Source of the DNA: an uncultured Christensenella sp.
Lineage (GTDB): Bacteria; Bacillota; Clostridia; Christensenellales; Borkfalkiaceae
Assembly: GCA_910586245.1 (NCBI GenBank)
Contig: CAJUFY010000008.1
Coordinates: 1 to 60,033 of the forward strand
Length of the DNA stretch: 60,033 nt
Reading direction: 5' to 3'
Below are positions 50,138 to 59,992 of the stretch, piece after piece. Under the pieces are notes generated by a model that made no database searches, was not told where the DNA came from, and saw only the letters and a program-made list of their open reading frames with translations. Position 1 is the first letter of the stretch; the number at the start of each line of letters is the position of its first letter. The translations under genes and the position numbers were made by a program.

Positions 50138-53100
50138 TCATGCGAAAGTTGCCGCAAATTTGAGAAATTTCGTCATTAAAACCATCGTTTTTCCGCCGTC
50201 GCCCGCATTCCGGAAGCGAAGCACGGGCGCCGAAGTCATATCGAGAGAGAGATAACTTTTGTATTTTTCCATGGAAGCGGAAAGACGGGAATCACCGAGC
50301 GCATTGAGCCCGCTGAATTCGAGCGCGCCGCCCCGTTTGTCGACGGAAATCTTTTTTACGCGGAATTTGCCCGCATAACTCTTTAAAACGGCGATGACGA
50401 GCAGATTGAGCGTTTCCGCGGGGAGCGGTCCGTATTCCTCTTCCATCGAAAGGCATACGCGTTTATAATCCTCCGCGCTTTTGATTTCGGCAATCTGTTT
50501 GTAACAGTCCATGCGTCCCGCGTTGGATTCGACGTAGCTTTCGGGAATGAACGCCGTCGCTTTGATATCCAGATCGACGCTCTCCTGCGTTTCCCCCGTA
50601 AGTTCTTCCTTCAAAATCTTCGCATACAGCTCGTAGCCGACTTTATCCATGTGCCCGTGCTGTTCCGCCCCCAGCACGTTGCCCGCGCCGCGGATTTCGA
50701 GATCGCGCATCGCGATTTTGAACCCCGAACCCAGTTCGGTAAACTGCATGATCGCCTTCAACCGTTCGGCGGCGTTTTCCGTCATCACGCGTTCCGGTTT
50801 ATACGTGAAATACGCGTGCGCCAGACGGGCGCCCCGCCCCACTCTGCCGCGCAGCTGATACAGCTGGGAAATACCCAAACGGTCGGCGTCGATCACGAGC
50901 AGGGTATTCGCATTCGGAAGATCGATTCCGTTTTCGATGATCGTCGTCGTTACGAGAACGTCGTACTCCCCGCGGTAAAAGCCGAATACGCTGCGTTCGA
51001 GTTCGCTCTTTTCCATTCTGCCGTGCGCTACGCACACGCGCGCTTCTGGCAGGATTTCTTTGATTCTCCGCGCATACGTATGAATGCTCTCGACACGGTT
51101 ATACAGCAGAAAAATCTGACCGCCGCGGGCAATCTCTCTCAGACAGGCGTCGCGCACGAGCGTTTCCGTTTCTTCTGCGACGTACGTCTGCACGGGCAGA
51201 CGCGCGTGCGGCGGCGTCTGAATGGTCGAAATATCGCGGATCCCCGAAAGCGAAAGATGGAGCGTGCGCGGAATCGGCGTCGCCGTCATGGTAAGGCAGT
51301 CTACGTCCCGCTTGTAATTTTTAATCTTTTCTTTGTGTTCGACGCCGAAACGCTGTTCTTCGTCCAGCACGAGCAAGCCCAAATCGCGGAATTTTACGTC
51401 TTTGGAAAGCAGACGGTGCGTTCCGATGATCAGATCGATCTTCCCCGCCGCCAGATCGGCAAGAATTTTTTCCTGTTCTTTTTCGCTGCGGAAACGGTTG
51501 AGAGATGCAATACGGACGCCGAAAGGCTGCATACGCTCGACTGCGGTTTGCAGGTGCTGTTCGGAAAGCACGGTGGAAGGACACATGAGCGCGACCTGCC
51601 TGCCCGCAAGAATGCAAAGGTACGCCGCGCGGAGCGCAACTTCCGTTTTGCCGAAGCCGACGTCGCCGCAGAGCAGGCGATCCATCACCTTTTTAGAACA
51701 CATATCCCCTTTGATCTCTTCGAACGAAGAAGCCTGATCGGGCGTCGTTTCGTAGGGAAACGACGCTTCGAACTCCTCCATTTCCTCTGCATAATCGGGA
51801 AATTCGAAACCGCGCTGTTCCTGCCGTTCGGCGTAAAGCTGTTTTAAATCGAACGCCATTTTTTTGAGGGAGGCGCGGACGCGCGCTTTGACGCGTTCGA
51901 ATTCCCCGCCGCCGATTTTCGAGAGCGCGGGATTGTCGCCGCCCATATATTTGGAAAGGACGTCCATCTGTTCGACGGGCACGTACAACGTGTCGCCGTC
52001 TTTGTAGGAGAGCGCGACGTATTCCTTCGTGCCGTCCGTCGTTTCGATCTTCTTGGTGCCCGTAATTCTGCCCACGCCGTACTTTTCGTGTACCGCGTAG
52101 TCGCCCACTTCCGGCGCGACGAATAAATCTCCCCGCCGTTTTTTAATGCGCCGCGTCCCCGCCGCTTTCGTAAACAAATCGTTCGTTCCGACGACGGCAA
52201 GCTTCCCTTCGTGGAGCAGAAATCCCTTTTCGAGCGTTTCCGACAGCACGCAGATTCCTTTCAGCCCTTCGAGCGACGCAGGCAGCGGCACAACGGGAAA
52301 ATAACTTTCCGAAAGTTCCGCTTTCAGTTTTTCGGCGCGCTCGGGCGTGCCGCACCAGATCATGACGCGGTAACCCGTCTTCATCCAGGCGCGCAAATCG
52401 TTGAACAGTTCGGGCAAAGAATTCAAATAACGGTGCGCAGGCGTGGTCGTAAAATTGTAAATCTTCATCGGGTTGAAGAAATAAGTATTGCCCGAAAAAG
52501 TCTGCAAGGCGAGCGTGCGGAATCCGTTCAGGCGGGAAAAGATTTCGGCGTCGATATATTGTCCGCCCGAAAAAGCCGCCGCCTCGCCCCCTTCCGTCAG
52601 TACGCGCAACCGTTCCCAGTGTTCCCTGTACAACCCGTCCAGTTTATCGCGCACGAGTTTGCATTCGTCGAACAATAGCAGCGTATCGCGTTCGAGAAGC
52701 GAAAAGAAATCGCAGGAATTTTCGAGCAAGGGCAGGATAAAATCGGACTGCATGCCCGCCTGTTCGATTTCAGACGAGATCGTATGAAACCTGCGGTACG
52801 CATCGCCGCTCTTCGCGCGTTTGAGTTCCTCTGCAAACGCACCGCGGATACGCGCTTCGTCTTCGGCGTGCAGAAATACGTCGGTCGCCGCAACGACATC
52901 TATGCTCTGAAGTTTGGGATACCGTTCGCCCGTCACTTCGTCGTACGGCTTAATGCTTTCGATCTCGTCGCCGAAAAAATCAATGCGGACGGGATGCTCC
53001 GCATTGACGGGATAGACGTCGAGAATATCGCCGCGGACGGAAAACGCGCCTTTTCCGTCTACCGAATATTCGCGGGAATACCCCGCGCGGACGAGCGCTT

Positions 53101-53530
53101 CCACCAAAACGCGCATGTCGAGTTCGGCGCCCGTTTCCAGATGAAAAAAATTCAGCCGTTTGGGCACGAGCTGCGCGAGCGCTTCCGCGTCGGCAACGAG
53201 CACTTCCGCCCCCGCCTGCCATTCGTAGAGCGCGGTCAATCTTTTATACAGCGCGTCTTTGGAAAGCGCTTTGCGGTAAGTCAACACCTCGTCTTTCGCC
53301 GTAAGCAAGACGCACTTCTTTCCGGAAAGCGCAGAAATCGCCGCATGCGCGCGCTGTGCGGAAAGCGCGTCGGTGACGATATAAACCGCCCGTCCTTTGA
53401 CGAGCGATGCGATCAGATATTTCTGGGAATCGGCAATGCCGAACACTGCCGAAGGAACGCCGCGGGCGAGATCTTCGCCGAGCAGCGGATATTCCCCGCC
53501 CAGATTTTCGAAAGAAAAAAAGGATTTCAT
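50138..53530 (-). CDS. mfd: Transcription-repair coupling factor Mfd
   Basis: 1130 residues. UvrB-like N-terminal region, RNA polymerase interaction domain (APEVGDYAVHEKYGVGRITG, VPVEQMDVLSKYMGG), and the RecG-like motor with Walker A LLCGDVGFGKTEVA, DEEQRFG and QLRGRVGRG. It removes stalled polymerase and recruits UvrA. The ATG overlaps the pth stop by four bases. Confidence 0.97.
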   Translation of the reverse strand: MKSFFSFENLGGEYPLLGEDLARGVPSAVFGIADSQKYLIASLVKGRAVYIVTDALSAQRAHAAISALSGKKCVLLTAKDEVLTYRKALSKDALYKRLTALYEWQAGAEVLVADAEALAQLVPKRLNFFHLETGAELDMRVLVEALVRAGYSREYSVDGKGAFSVRGDILDVYPVNAEHPVRIDFFGDEIESIKPYDEVTGERYPKLQSIDVVAATDVFLHAEDEARIRGAFAEELKRAKSGDAYRRFHTISSEIEQAGMQSDFILPLLENSCDFFSLLERDTLLLFDECKLVRDKLDGLYREHWERLRVLTEGGEAAAFSGGQYIDAEIFSRLNGFRTLALQTFSGNTYFFNPMKIYNFTTTPAHRYLNSLPELFNDLRAWMKTGYRVMIWCGTPERAEKLKAELSESYFPVVPLPASLEGLKGICVLSETLEKGFLLHEGKLAVVGTNDLFTKAAGTRRIKKRRGDLFVAPEVGDYAVHEKYGVGRITGTKKIETTDGTKEYVALSYKDGDTLYVPVEQMDVLSKYMGGDNPALSKIGGGEFERVKARVRASLKKMAFDLKQLYAERQEQRGFEFPDYAEEMEEFEASFPYETTPDQASSFEEIKGDMCSKKVMDRLLCGDVGFGKTEVALRAAYLCILAGRQVALMCPSTVLSEQHLQTAVERMQPFGVRIASLNRFRSEKEQEKILADLAAGKIDLIIGTHRLLSKDVKFRDLGLLVLDEEQRFGVEHKEKIKNYKRDVDCLTMTATPIPRTLHLSLSGIRDISTIQTPPHARLPVQTYVAEETETLVRDACLREIARGGQIFLLYNRVESIHTYARRIKEILPEARVCVAHGRMEKSELERSVFGFYRGEYDVLVTTTIIENGIDLPNANTLLVIDADRLGISQLYQLRGRVGRGARLAHAYFTYKPERVMTENAAERLKAIMQFTELGSGFKIAMRDLEIRGAGNVLGAEQHGHMDKVGYELYAKILKEELTGETQESVDLDIKATAFIPESYVESNAGRMDCYKQIAEIKSAEDYKRVCLSMEEEYGPLPAETLNLLVIAVLKSYAGKFRVKKISVDKRGGALEFSGLNALGDSRLSASMEKYKSYLSLDMTSAPVLRFRNAGDGGKTMVLMTKFLKFAATFA

Positions 53531-54090
53531 GCGTTATAGTTTCCCATGACGCGGTCGATTTTTTCCCCTTTTGCAAGCAGAACCGCAGCTTCCGCCGCGC
53601 GTTTACAGGCGGAAGAAAACAAATCGTAGTCCTCTTTCCGAATATCCGCAAGCACGTAATTGATGATCGGAATATTCACTTCGCCGTCGCGGATTCCCAC
53701 GCGGATGCGCGCGAAATCCGAATATCCCAGTTCGGCAATGACCGAACGCATCCCGTTGTGCGTGCCTGCGCTCCCCGCGGGGCGAATGCGCACGTGCCCT
53801 TTGGGAAGATCGTAATCGTCGTAAATCACCACGACGTTTTCCTTCGGAATTTTATATTTGGCGGCAAGCTGTTTTACCGCTCTGCCCGAAGCGTTCATGT
53901 AAGTGAGCGGACGCGCGATAATAATTTTTTCACCGCCGACAAACGCTTCGGCAACGCTCGCTTCGCATTCTTTTTTCTTAAATTTCACGCCGAGCAACTC
54001 CGCGGCGTCCCCCGCTGCGAGGAACCCGAGATTATGAAACGTTTTATAATATTTTTCTTCCGGATTGCCGAGTCCGACGATTAAAAACAT
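53527..54090 (-). CDS. pth: Aminoacyl-tRNA hydrolase (peptidyl-tRNA hydrolase)
   Basis: 187 residues. GLGNPEEKYYKTFHNLGF with catalytic H19, PLTYMNASGRAV, DDYDLPKGHVRIRPAGSAGTHNGM are all conserved. It frees tRNA from dropped-off peptidyl-tRNA. Part of prs-pth-mfd. Confidence 0.97.
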   Translation of the reverse strand: MFLIVGLGNPEEKYYKTFHNLGFLAAGDAAELLGVKFKKKECEASVAEAFVGGEKIIIARPLTYMNASGRAVKQLAAKYKIPKENVVVIYDDYDLPKGHVRIRPAGSAGTHNGMRSVIAELGYSDFARIRVGIRDGEVNIPIINYVLADIRKEDYDLFSSACKRAAEAAVLLAKGEKIDRVMGNYNA

Positions 54091-54103
54091 AATTCGCTCC
54101 TAT

Positions 54104-54136
54104 AAAAAACCGCCGCGTTTGCGGCGGCGCTTTTTT
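54104..54136 (-). terminator. Terminator of prs
   Basis: CCGCCGC (54110-54116), loop GTTT, GCGGCGG (54121-54127), with A run before and T run after. Confidence 0.82.
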
Positions 54137-54145
54137 CTTGAAAAA

Positions 54146-55096
54146 TCAGTCGTAAATTTTGCTCATCGGTTTATCGAGATACACGTTCTCGATTGCCGCC
54201 GCAAAAATATCCGCCGAAGAAAGAATTTCGATTTTGGGAATTTTCTTTTCGGGCGGGAGCTGAATGGTATCGAGCATCACGAGCTTTTCGATCGGGGATT
54301 TTTCGATCCGTTCGATTGCGGGGCCGGAAAGCACCGCGTGCGAACAGCAGGCGTAAATGCTGGTTGCGCCCGCGTCCACAAGCGCCTGCGCGCCCTGCAC
54401 GATCGTACCGCCCGTATCGATCATATCGTCCACGAGCAAACACTTTTTGCCGTCCACGTTGCCGATGATATTCATGACTTCCATCACGTTCGCCTTAGGA
54501 CGGCGTTTATCGATGATCGCCATCGGGCAATTGAGCCGTTCGGCAACCTTTCTCGCACGGTTTACGCTGCCGACGTCGGGAGAAACGACCACGAAGTCGT
54601 CGCCCGAAATTTGCTTTGCGAAATAAGAATAGAGCGTAGGTCCTCCCAAAAGATTATCAACGGGGATATTGAAAAATCCCTGAATCTGCGCCGCATGCAA
54701 ATCCATCGTCAAAAGCCTGTCCGCCCCTGCCGAAGTAATGAGGTCGGCAACGAGCTTTGCAGTGATCGGATCGCGCGAACGAGCTTTGCGATCCTGACGG
54801 GCGTACCCGAAATAAGGCATTACCGCCGTAACGCGCCCCGCCGACGCGCGCTTTGCCGCGTCGATCATAATGAGCAATTCCATTAAATTATCGTTCACGG
54901 GATAAGAGGTGGACTGAATGATGAATAAATCTCTTCCGCGCACCGTTTCGCCCAGATGAACGCTCGTTTCCCCGTCGGAAAACTTGCTTACCTCTACGTC
55001 GCCGAGCGCCGTATTGAGCTTTTTTGCGATCAGTTCCGCCAAAGGACGGTTGGAATTGCCCGCAAACAGTTTGATTTCGTTGCCGTGTGTAATCAT
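54146..55096 (-). CDS. prs: Ribose-phosphate pyrophosphokinase
   Basis: 316 residues. KLFAGNSNRPLAELIAKKL, DLHAAQIQGFFNIPVDNL and the PRPP loop VDDMIDTGGT are complete. It makes PRPP for nucleotides, His and Trp. GAGG lies upstream of the ATG. Terminator follows. Confidence 0.97.
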   Translation of the reverse strand: MITHGNEIKLFAGNSNRPLAELIAKKLNTALGDVEVSKFSDGETSVHLGETVRGRDLFIIQSTSYPVNDNLMELLIMIDAAKRASAGRVTAVMPYFGYARQDRKARSRDPITAKLVADLITSAGADRLLTMDLHAAQIQGFFNIPVDNLLGGPTLYSYFAKQISGDDFVVVSPDVGSVNRARKVAERLNCPMAIIDKRRPKANVMEVMNIIGNVDGKKCLLVDDMIDTGGTIVQGAQALVDAGATSIYACCSHAVLSGPAIERIEKSPIEKLVMLDTIQLPPEKKIPKIEILSSADIFAAAIENVYLDKPMSKIYD

Positions 55097-55214
55097 AATC
55101 CGATTTTCCTCGAATAATTCTTATGTGTATTTTTATTGTAACCGCTTTTCTCTTTTTAGTCAAACGTTTGAGGCGGACTTTTGCGGAATTTTTCAAGCGG
55201 TTTTTTTTGACAGG

Positions 55215-55240
55215 AAAAAAGACGGTTTCCCGTCTTTTTT
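55215..55240 (-). terminator. Terminator of the zinc-motif membrane protein gene
   Basis: AAAAAAGACGG (55215-55225), loop TTTC, CCGTCTTTTTT (55230-55240), perfect 11-bp stem just after the stop. Confidence 0.88.
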
Positions 55241-55243
55241 TGC

Positions 55244-56170
55244 TTAAAGTTTTCTGAACGTTTTGCTTGCGAGTTTTTGCGTTTTCAAAATATTGCCCGT
55301 AACGATGACATTCGCCACTACGATGAACACGTACGCCAGAACGGTATCGGTAATCACCGCGTTCTTGAATTCTTCGTCCTCCCGCATCAACTTTACAAAC
55401 CATTCGAACGCTCCGCCGCCCACTCCGGCCTCTTGGATCGCATTGAGCATAGACACCCAGTAAGTCAGGAAAATGGTAAGCGTTAACACCAAAACGGTAA
55501 CGACCCAAATTACGATGATTTTCGTTTTATTGTTTTTACCGCCGAATTTATCCCACAGAAACGCGCCCAAAACCGCGCCCACGATCGGCGCGATCATCGC
55601 AAGATAACCGATCAAATACAGAACGACCCAGATCGCAGCGCCGGCCAACGCGCCGAGTACTGCGCCGAGGATTGCTTTGGGCATATTCCCGGGCGCCGCA
55701 AGGCGAGCGGCTTCTTCATTCCCCACTTTTTCGACGTATTCGTCAAAACAGCGTTCGTGCGCGCGATAAATACCGTTCACCGAACCGACGAGCCGCACGC
55801 CCTCGTTCAATTCCTCCCCGCAGAAGGGGCAGCACTCGGTCAAACCCATTCCTTGCAGATACGCCGAAACTTCGTTCGCGCAGGCGACGTATTTCTTTAA
55901 CAGCACGTAGCGGAAGGCGCAAACGATCCCGTCGCCCGAAAGTTCGAAACGGAAAATATTATATGTTTTCGCATGCGCCGCAAAATAATTGTTCACCTCT
56001 GCTTTGCGCTCTTCGGGAATACGTACGTGGAAGGAAAGCACGTTCGCGGACGTAAACACGTTCACGTATCCGCTGACCTGTATGCCGTTTACCGTGCCGT
56101 AAACGTACTTTTCTTTCTTGTCGTACGTCAGATGATTCTGACTGATCAATTCGGCCAAATACTTATTCAT
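55244..56170 (-). CDS. Membrane protein with zinc-ribbon-like motif, unknown function
   Basis: 308 residues. A soluble N-terminal half of about 160 residues contains CCPFCGEEL (113-121) and, ~30 residues later, HERCFD, which together could bind one zinc. Three or four membrane helices follow (about 165-190, 190-207, 216-240 and 280-297). No known family is recognised. AAAGGAG precedes the ATG. Confidence 0.7.
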   Translation of the reverse strand: MNKYLAELISQNHLTYDKKEKYVYGTVNGIQVSGYVNVFTSANVLSFHVRIPEERKAEVNNYFAAHAKTYNIFRFELSGDGIVCAFRYVLLKKYVACANEVSAYLQGMGLTECCPFCGEELNEGVRLVGSVNGIYRAHERCFDEYVEKVGNEEAARLAAPGNMPKAILGAVLGALAGAAIWVVLYLIGYLAMIAPIVGAVLGAFLWDKFGGKNNKTKIIVIWVVTVLVLTLTIFLTYWVSMLNAIQEAGVGGGAFEWFVKLMREDEEFKNAVITDTVLAYVFIVVANVIVTGNILKTQKLASKTFRKL

Positions 56171-56261
56171 ATTCTCTCCTTTGTATTAACATATGTACTG
56201 CGTTCCTATTATAACGCATTTGCCCCTGCTTTTGTCAATACCCTTTTACAAAATTTATAAA

Positions 56262-56288
56262 AAAATCTCCCCTTTTCGGGGAGATTTT
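56262..56288 (-). terminator. Terminator of the malic enzyme gene
   Basis: AAAATCTCCCC (56262-56272), loop TTTTC, GGGGAGATTTT (56278-56288), perfect stem. Confidence 0.85.
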
Positions 56289-56305
56289 CAAAGATTCGGT
56301 TTCCG

Positions 56306-57475
56306 TCAGATTCTTGCAACTCCCGTTTTGCGCGCCGCTTCAGCAACCGCTTTCGCAACGGCGTCGTGCGCGTGCTGTTCGTAAGCGTAAGGCAAAATAT
56401 AATCGGGCGAGAGCTTATCGCCGACGCAGGAAGCGATCGCCTCCGAAGCCGCCCGCATCATTTCGAAATTGATATCGCTTGCGCGCACGTCGAGCGCGCC
56501 GCGGAACAACCCGGGGAATACGAGTACGTTGTTGATTTGGTTGGGTTTTTCGGAAGACCCCGTTCCGACGACCGCCGCGCCCGCTTCCAACGCGTCTTCC
56601 CGCGAAATTTCGGGCACGGGGTTCGCGCAGGTAAATACGATCGCGCGATCCGCCATGGAACGCACCATTTCTTTGCTGACGCAGTTTGCGACGGACACGC
56701 CGACGAACACGTCCGCGCCTTTCATCGCCTCGGCAAGTCCGCCCGTCAAATGCGCGCGGTTGGTGATTTTTGCAATCCCCTGCTTTTCGGCGTTCAAACG
56801 GGAATCCCCTTCGCAAATGACCCCTTTGCTATCGCACATGATAACGTCGCGGCAACCCAGATTCAAGAGGAATTTCGCGATCGCGATTCCCGCAGCGCCC
56901 GCGCCGTTTACGGCAATCTTTAAATCTTCCGCCCGTTTGCCGACGAGTTTGAGCGCGTTGAAAAGCGCCGCTGCGGTCACGACCGCCGTGCCGTGCTGAT
57001 CGTCGTGAAAGACGGGAATATCGAGTTCTTCTTTGAGTCTGCGTTCGATTTCGAAACAGCGGGGCGCGGAAATATCCTCCAAATTGATACCGCCGAACGA
57101 GCCTGCGAGCAGTTTGATCGTACGGATAATTTCCTCCGTGTCCTTCGTACGAAGACAGAGCGGCATTGCGTCCACTCCGCCGAACGCCTTGAACAGCGCG
57201 CACTTGCCCTCCATCACGGGCATTCCCGCTTCGGGGCCGATATCGCCGAGCCCGAGCACCGCGGTGCCGTCGGTAATCACGGGTACGGTATTCCAGCGGC
57301 GGGTCAGTTCGAAACTTTGGTTTACGTCTTTGTGAATGGCAAGGCAGGGTTCGGCGACGCCGGGCGTGTAAGCAAGCGAAAGTTTTTCGCGGCTGTCCAC
57401 TTCCACGCGGGAAACGACTTCGATTTTTCCCTTCCACTGTCCGTGCAATTTGAGCGATTTTTCTCTGTAATTCAT
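56306..57475 (-). CDS. NAD(P)-dependent malic enzyme
   Basis: 389 residues, the short bacterial form. SLAYTPGVAEPCLAI with the catalytic Tyr, GDIGPEAGMPVMEGK, FHDDQHGTAVV (metal site) and the AVNGAGAAGIAIAKFLL Rossmann motif. It oxidatively decarboxylates malate to pyruvate. The start at 57475 follows GAGAGGTG; the ATG three codons earlier lies too close to that site. Confidence 0.93.
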   Translation of the reverse strand: MNYREKSLKLHGQWKGKIEVVSRVEVDSREKLSLAYTPGVAEPCLAIHKDVNQSFELTRRWNTVPVITDGTAVLGLGDIGPEAGMPVMEGKCALFKAFGGVDAMPLCLRTKDTEEIIRTIKLLAGSFGGINLEDISAPRCFEIERRLKEELDIPVFHDDQHGTAVVTAAALFNALKLVGKRAEDLKIAVNGAGAAGIAIAKFLLNLGCRDVIMCDSKGVICEGDSRLNAEKQGIAKITNRAHLTGGLAEAMKGADVFVGVSVANCVSKEMVRSMADRAIVFTCANPVPEISREDALEAGAAVVGTGSSEKPNQINNVLVFPGLFRGALDVRASDINFEMMRAASEAIASCVGDKLSPDYILPYAYEQHAHDAVAKAVAEAARKTGVARI

Positions 57476-57558
57476 TTGTATCACCTCTCGATTTCCCGAC
57501 TATTATACTCCAAAGAATGCGCGCCGTCAACCGCAGTGCGGAAAGAAAACAAAATTTC

Positions 57559-59877
57559 TTATTTGGTACGGATGCGGATCGCGCAGACGCTGTAAGGCTG
57601 AACGGTATAACCGAACGTTTTACCGGTAAATCCGCCGATTTTGTACGTTGCGGTTCTCAGCGCGCTGTGGTCCAAAGTACTCACGTCGCCCGATTTGTTC
57701 CCGACGAAGGTGACGACCTCGGCGATCCCTTTGCAGGAAACGCCGGAAAGCGCAAACTGTACGTTCGTCTTGATTTCCTTATTGCCCGCGTTCACGATTT
57801 TTACGATGACGTCGCCCGTTTCCCGATCGGCGCTCGTTACGTAATAAAAATCGTCGAGCGTACGGCTCGCGCCGCCGCGGCTGCTTTCGTAAACGGTCTG
57901 CGGTTTTTCGCCCGCAAATTCCAGTTCGGAAGTCACTTTGTAATCGCCCGAATGCTTCATAAACAACTGCTGCACGTAATAATTGGGTGTCAGCAAAAGT
58001 TCGGTATTGTTAAAATACATCATGTTTACCGCCCACTGACGGTTGGCCGGTTTCGTGAGATTCCCGAACATCGGCGCGTAAGCGGCAAGCTTTACGATGT
58101 CGCCGTTGCGTTCGAACCCCGTCATCATCGCGGCTTCCGAAAGCGCCGTAAGCACGCTGTTCATCGGGTGGCGGTAATCCGCGGACGATACCGCGGGATC
58201 GCGCGTCGTGTCGCTGTTGGCGGAATACTCGCCCACGAAAACGTCGTAATACTCGTCGGGCGCGGTATCGGGGCGTTGATAGGTATCGTAAAGATCGGTA
58301 TTCGCAAGGAAATCGGTGTAATTTACGTAATAGTGCTGATCGTGCACGCCGTAACCGGCCACCGTACCGACTCCTCCTTTCCTTTTATAAGCCTGCGCGG
58401 CAAGCTGCGCAACGCCTTTCCGATTCGCTTTCGTGTTTTCGCAATGCTCGAACATCGTACAGTTGCCAACGATCGGCGTCACCGAACGGTAAAGCACGTT
58501 GGAATCTTTGCGGAAAGAATCAAGGAATTTTTCGTAAAAGTCCGTGTAATATCTTCCCCATTGCTCGTTGCCGATTCCGATATAATCCATCTCGAACGGT
58601 TTGGGATGCCCCATATCCGTGCGAACCTGCGCCCAGTATCTTTCGTTCGGATCGGAGGATTTGACGCTCCCTTTCGCAAACGCAACCAGATCCTTTGCAT
58701 CCTGAATAAAATCCTGCACGCCGTTTCCGTGACGCCCTTTTAACGCAACCGCGCTGCCGGGGGTCTGCGGCTGACAACTGTAACCGCAATTTACGATCGG
58801 AATTGCTTTTGCGCCGAGCGATTCGCAGAGCAGGAAATATTCGTAAAAACCGATTCCGTACTCCATCTGATAATAGGTCGAAGCATTCGCGGGACTGTAA
58901 TACCAGATATCCGTATTGTACGTGCGGGTAGCCTGTTCGCCGTAAGTCGTTCGGGTACCGATCTTCCCGTCCTCGTTGATTTGATAGGTGAATGCGGGAA
59001 CGGCGTCTTTTCCCTCCGTTTTCACGGCGCCGATCGAATTTTTCCAATCGTAATAACTTTCGTCATTCCGCCCTTCGATGATGCAGCCGCCGGGAAAACG
59101 GAAAAATGCAGGCGAAAGATTTTTGATCGCGTCGTACATATAATTTTTAAACCCGACCGTAGCGTCGGCGGTTTCCAGTTTCACGCAGTCGATCAGAATT
59201 TTGCCCGCATTGCGGAATACGATCCGCAAGGACAGCCCTGCGTTCGCCGTATCTTCCGCCGTGAGCGTCGTCTGATATTTGATCCATTCGCTTCCCGCGG
59301 AAACCGTAATCTCTTTTTCCGCATACGTCTTCGTTCCGTCCGTCACTTCGACGGCGACTTTGCCCTGATAGGAACCCGCCTTGATAAACGCGGAAAAAAC
59401 GTACTTCTCGCCCGCTTTCACGGCGATCGGCACGGCGTCGAATCCCTTGTTTTCGATATAACCGTTGTTTGCCGCTTCGATTTCGGCGTAGTTTGCGTTG
59501 ATCCCGCCGAACGCCGCATTGCCCGCAAATATTCCTTCTGTATTGCCGCTTTTGAGCGTTGTGCCCGAAGAAACCGTCCACGTTTTCGTTTTTGCGGAAT
59601 CGGCGTTGTTTTCAAAAGAACCGTTGCTCACGAGATTGTCGTCAAGCGCATATCCCGCAAAATTGATGTCTTCGAGAAAGAGTCCGAACAAATCGGGCGA
59701 TATGCGGTTTCGCTCCGTCTGTTTGTCGATTTTTCCCGTAAGCGTAAGCGTTGCCGCCGCGTCAGCAAACGCGGGCGCATCCATATCCGCTTTTTCGTTT
59801 CCGCACGCCGTGACGCCGAAAACGGTTGTGGCCGAAAGCATAAGCGCCATCGGTAAAACGTATAACTTCTTTTTCAT
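57559..59877 (-). CDS. Alpha-L-arabinofuranosidase (GH51), lipoprotein
   Basis: 772 residues starting MKKKLYVLP with GGGGGAA before the ATG. Lipobox VTAC marks it as a surface lipoprotein. LFGLFLEDINFAG opens the GH51 catalytic domain, NGSFENN and the following ~150 residues form a carbohydrate-binding-like insert, FFRFPGGCI, the acid/base GNEQWG and the nucleophile in FVGEYSAN are present, and a beta domain ends it. It would release L-arabinose from plant arabinans or arabinoxylan for the araBDA operon at 27-31 kb. Malic enzyme lies 83 bp downstream. Confidence 0.93.
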   Translation of the reverse strand: MKKKLYVLPMALMLSATTVFGVTACGNEKADMDAPAFADAAATLTLTGKIDKQTERNRISPDLFGLFLEDINFAGYALDDNLVSNGSFENNADSAKTKTWTVSSGTTLKSGNTEGIFAGNAAFGGINANYAEIEAANNGYIENKGFDAVPIAVKAGEKYVFSAFIKAGSYQGKVAVEVTDGTKTYAEKEITVSAGSEWIKYQTTLTAEDTANAGLSLRIVFRNAGKILIDCVKLETADATVGFKNYMYDAIKNLSPAFFRFPGGCIIEGRNDESYYDWKNSIGAVKTEGKDAVPAFTYQINEDGKIGTRTTYGEQATRTYNTDIWYYSPANASTYYQMEYGIGFYEYFLLCESLGAKAIPIVNCGYSCQPQTPGSAVALKGRHGNGVQDFIQDAKDLVAFAKGSVKSSDPNERYWAQVRTDMGHPKPFEMDYIGIGNEQWGRYYTDFYEKFLDSFRKDSNVLYRSVTPIVGNCTMFEHCENTKANRKGVAQLAAQAYKRKGGVGTVAGYGVHDQHYYVNYTDFLANTDLYDTYQRPDTAPDEYYDVFVGEYSANSDTTRDPAVSSADYRHPMNSVLTALSEAAMMTGFERNGDIVKLAAYAPMFGNLTKPANRQWAVNMMYFNNTELLLTPNYYVQQLFMKHSGDYKVTSELEFAGEKPQTVYESSRGGASRTLDDFYYVTSADRETGDVIVKIVNAGNKEIKTNVQFALSGVSCKGIAEVVTFVGNKSGDVSTLDHSALRTATYKIGGFTGKTFGYTVQPYSVCAIRIRTK

Positions 59878-59962
59878 TTCAGTTCCCCCCGAACCGTTTT
59901 CCATATTGTATCACACAATGCACGCTTCGGCAATGCTTTTGAAAAATTTTTTCAAAAAGAAA

Positions 59963-59992
59963 AAAAGGCTGCGGGAAGACCCGTAGCCTTTT
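59963..59992 (-). terminator. Terminator near the right edge
   Basis: AAAAGGCTGCGGG (59963-59975), loop AAGA, CCCGTAGCCTTTT (59980-59992), one G-T pair, with A and T runs on both sides. It probably ends a minus-strand gene beyond the window. Confidence 0.75.
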
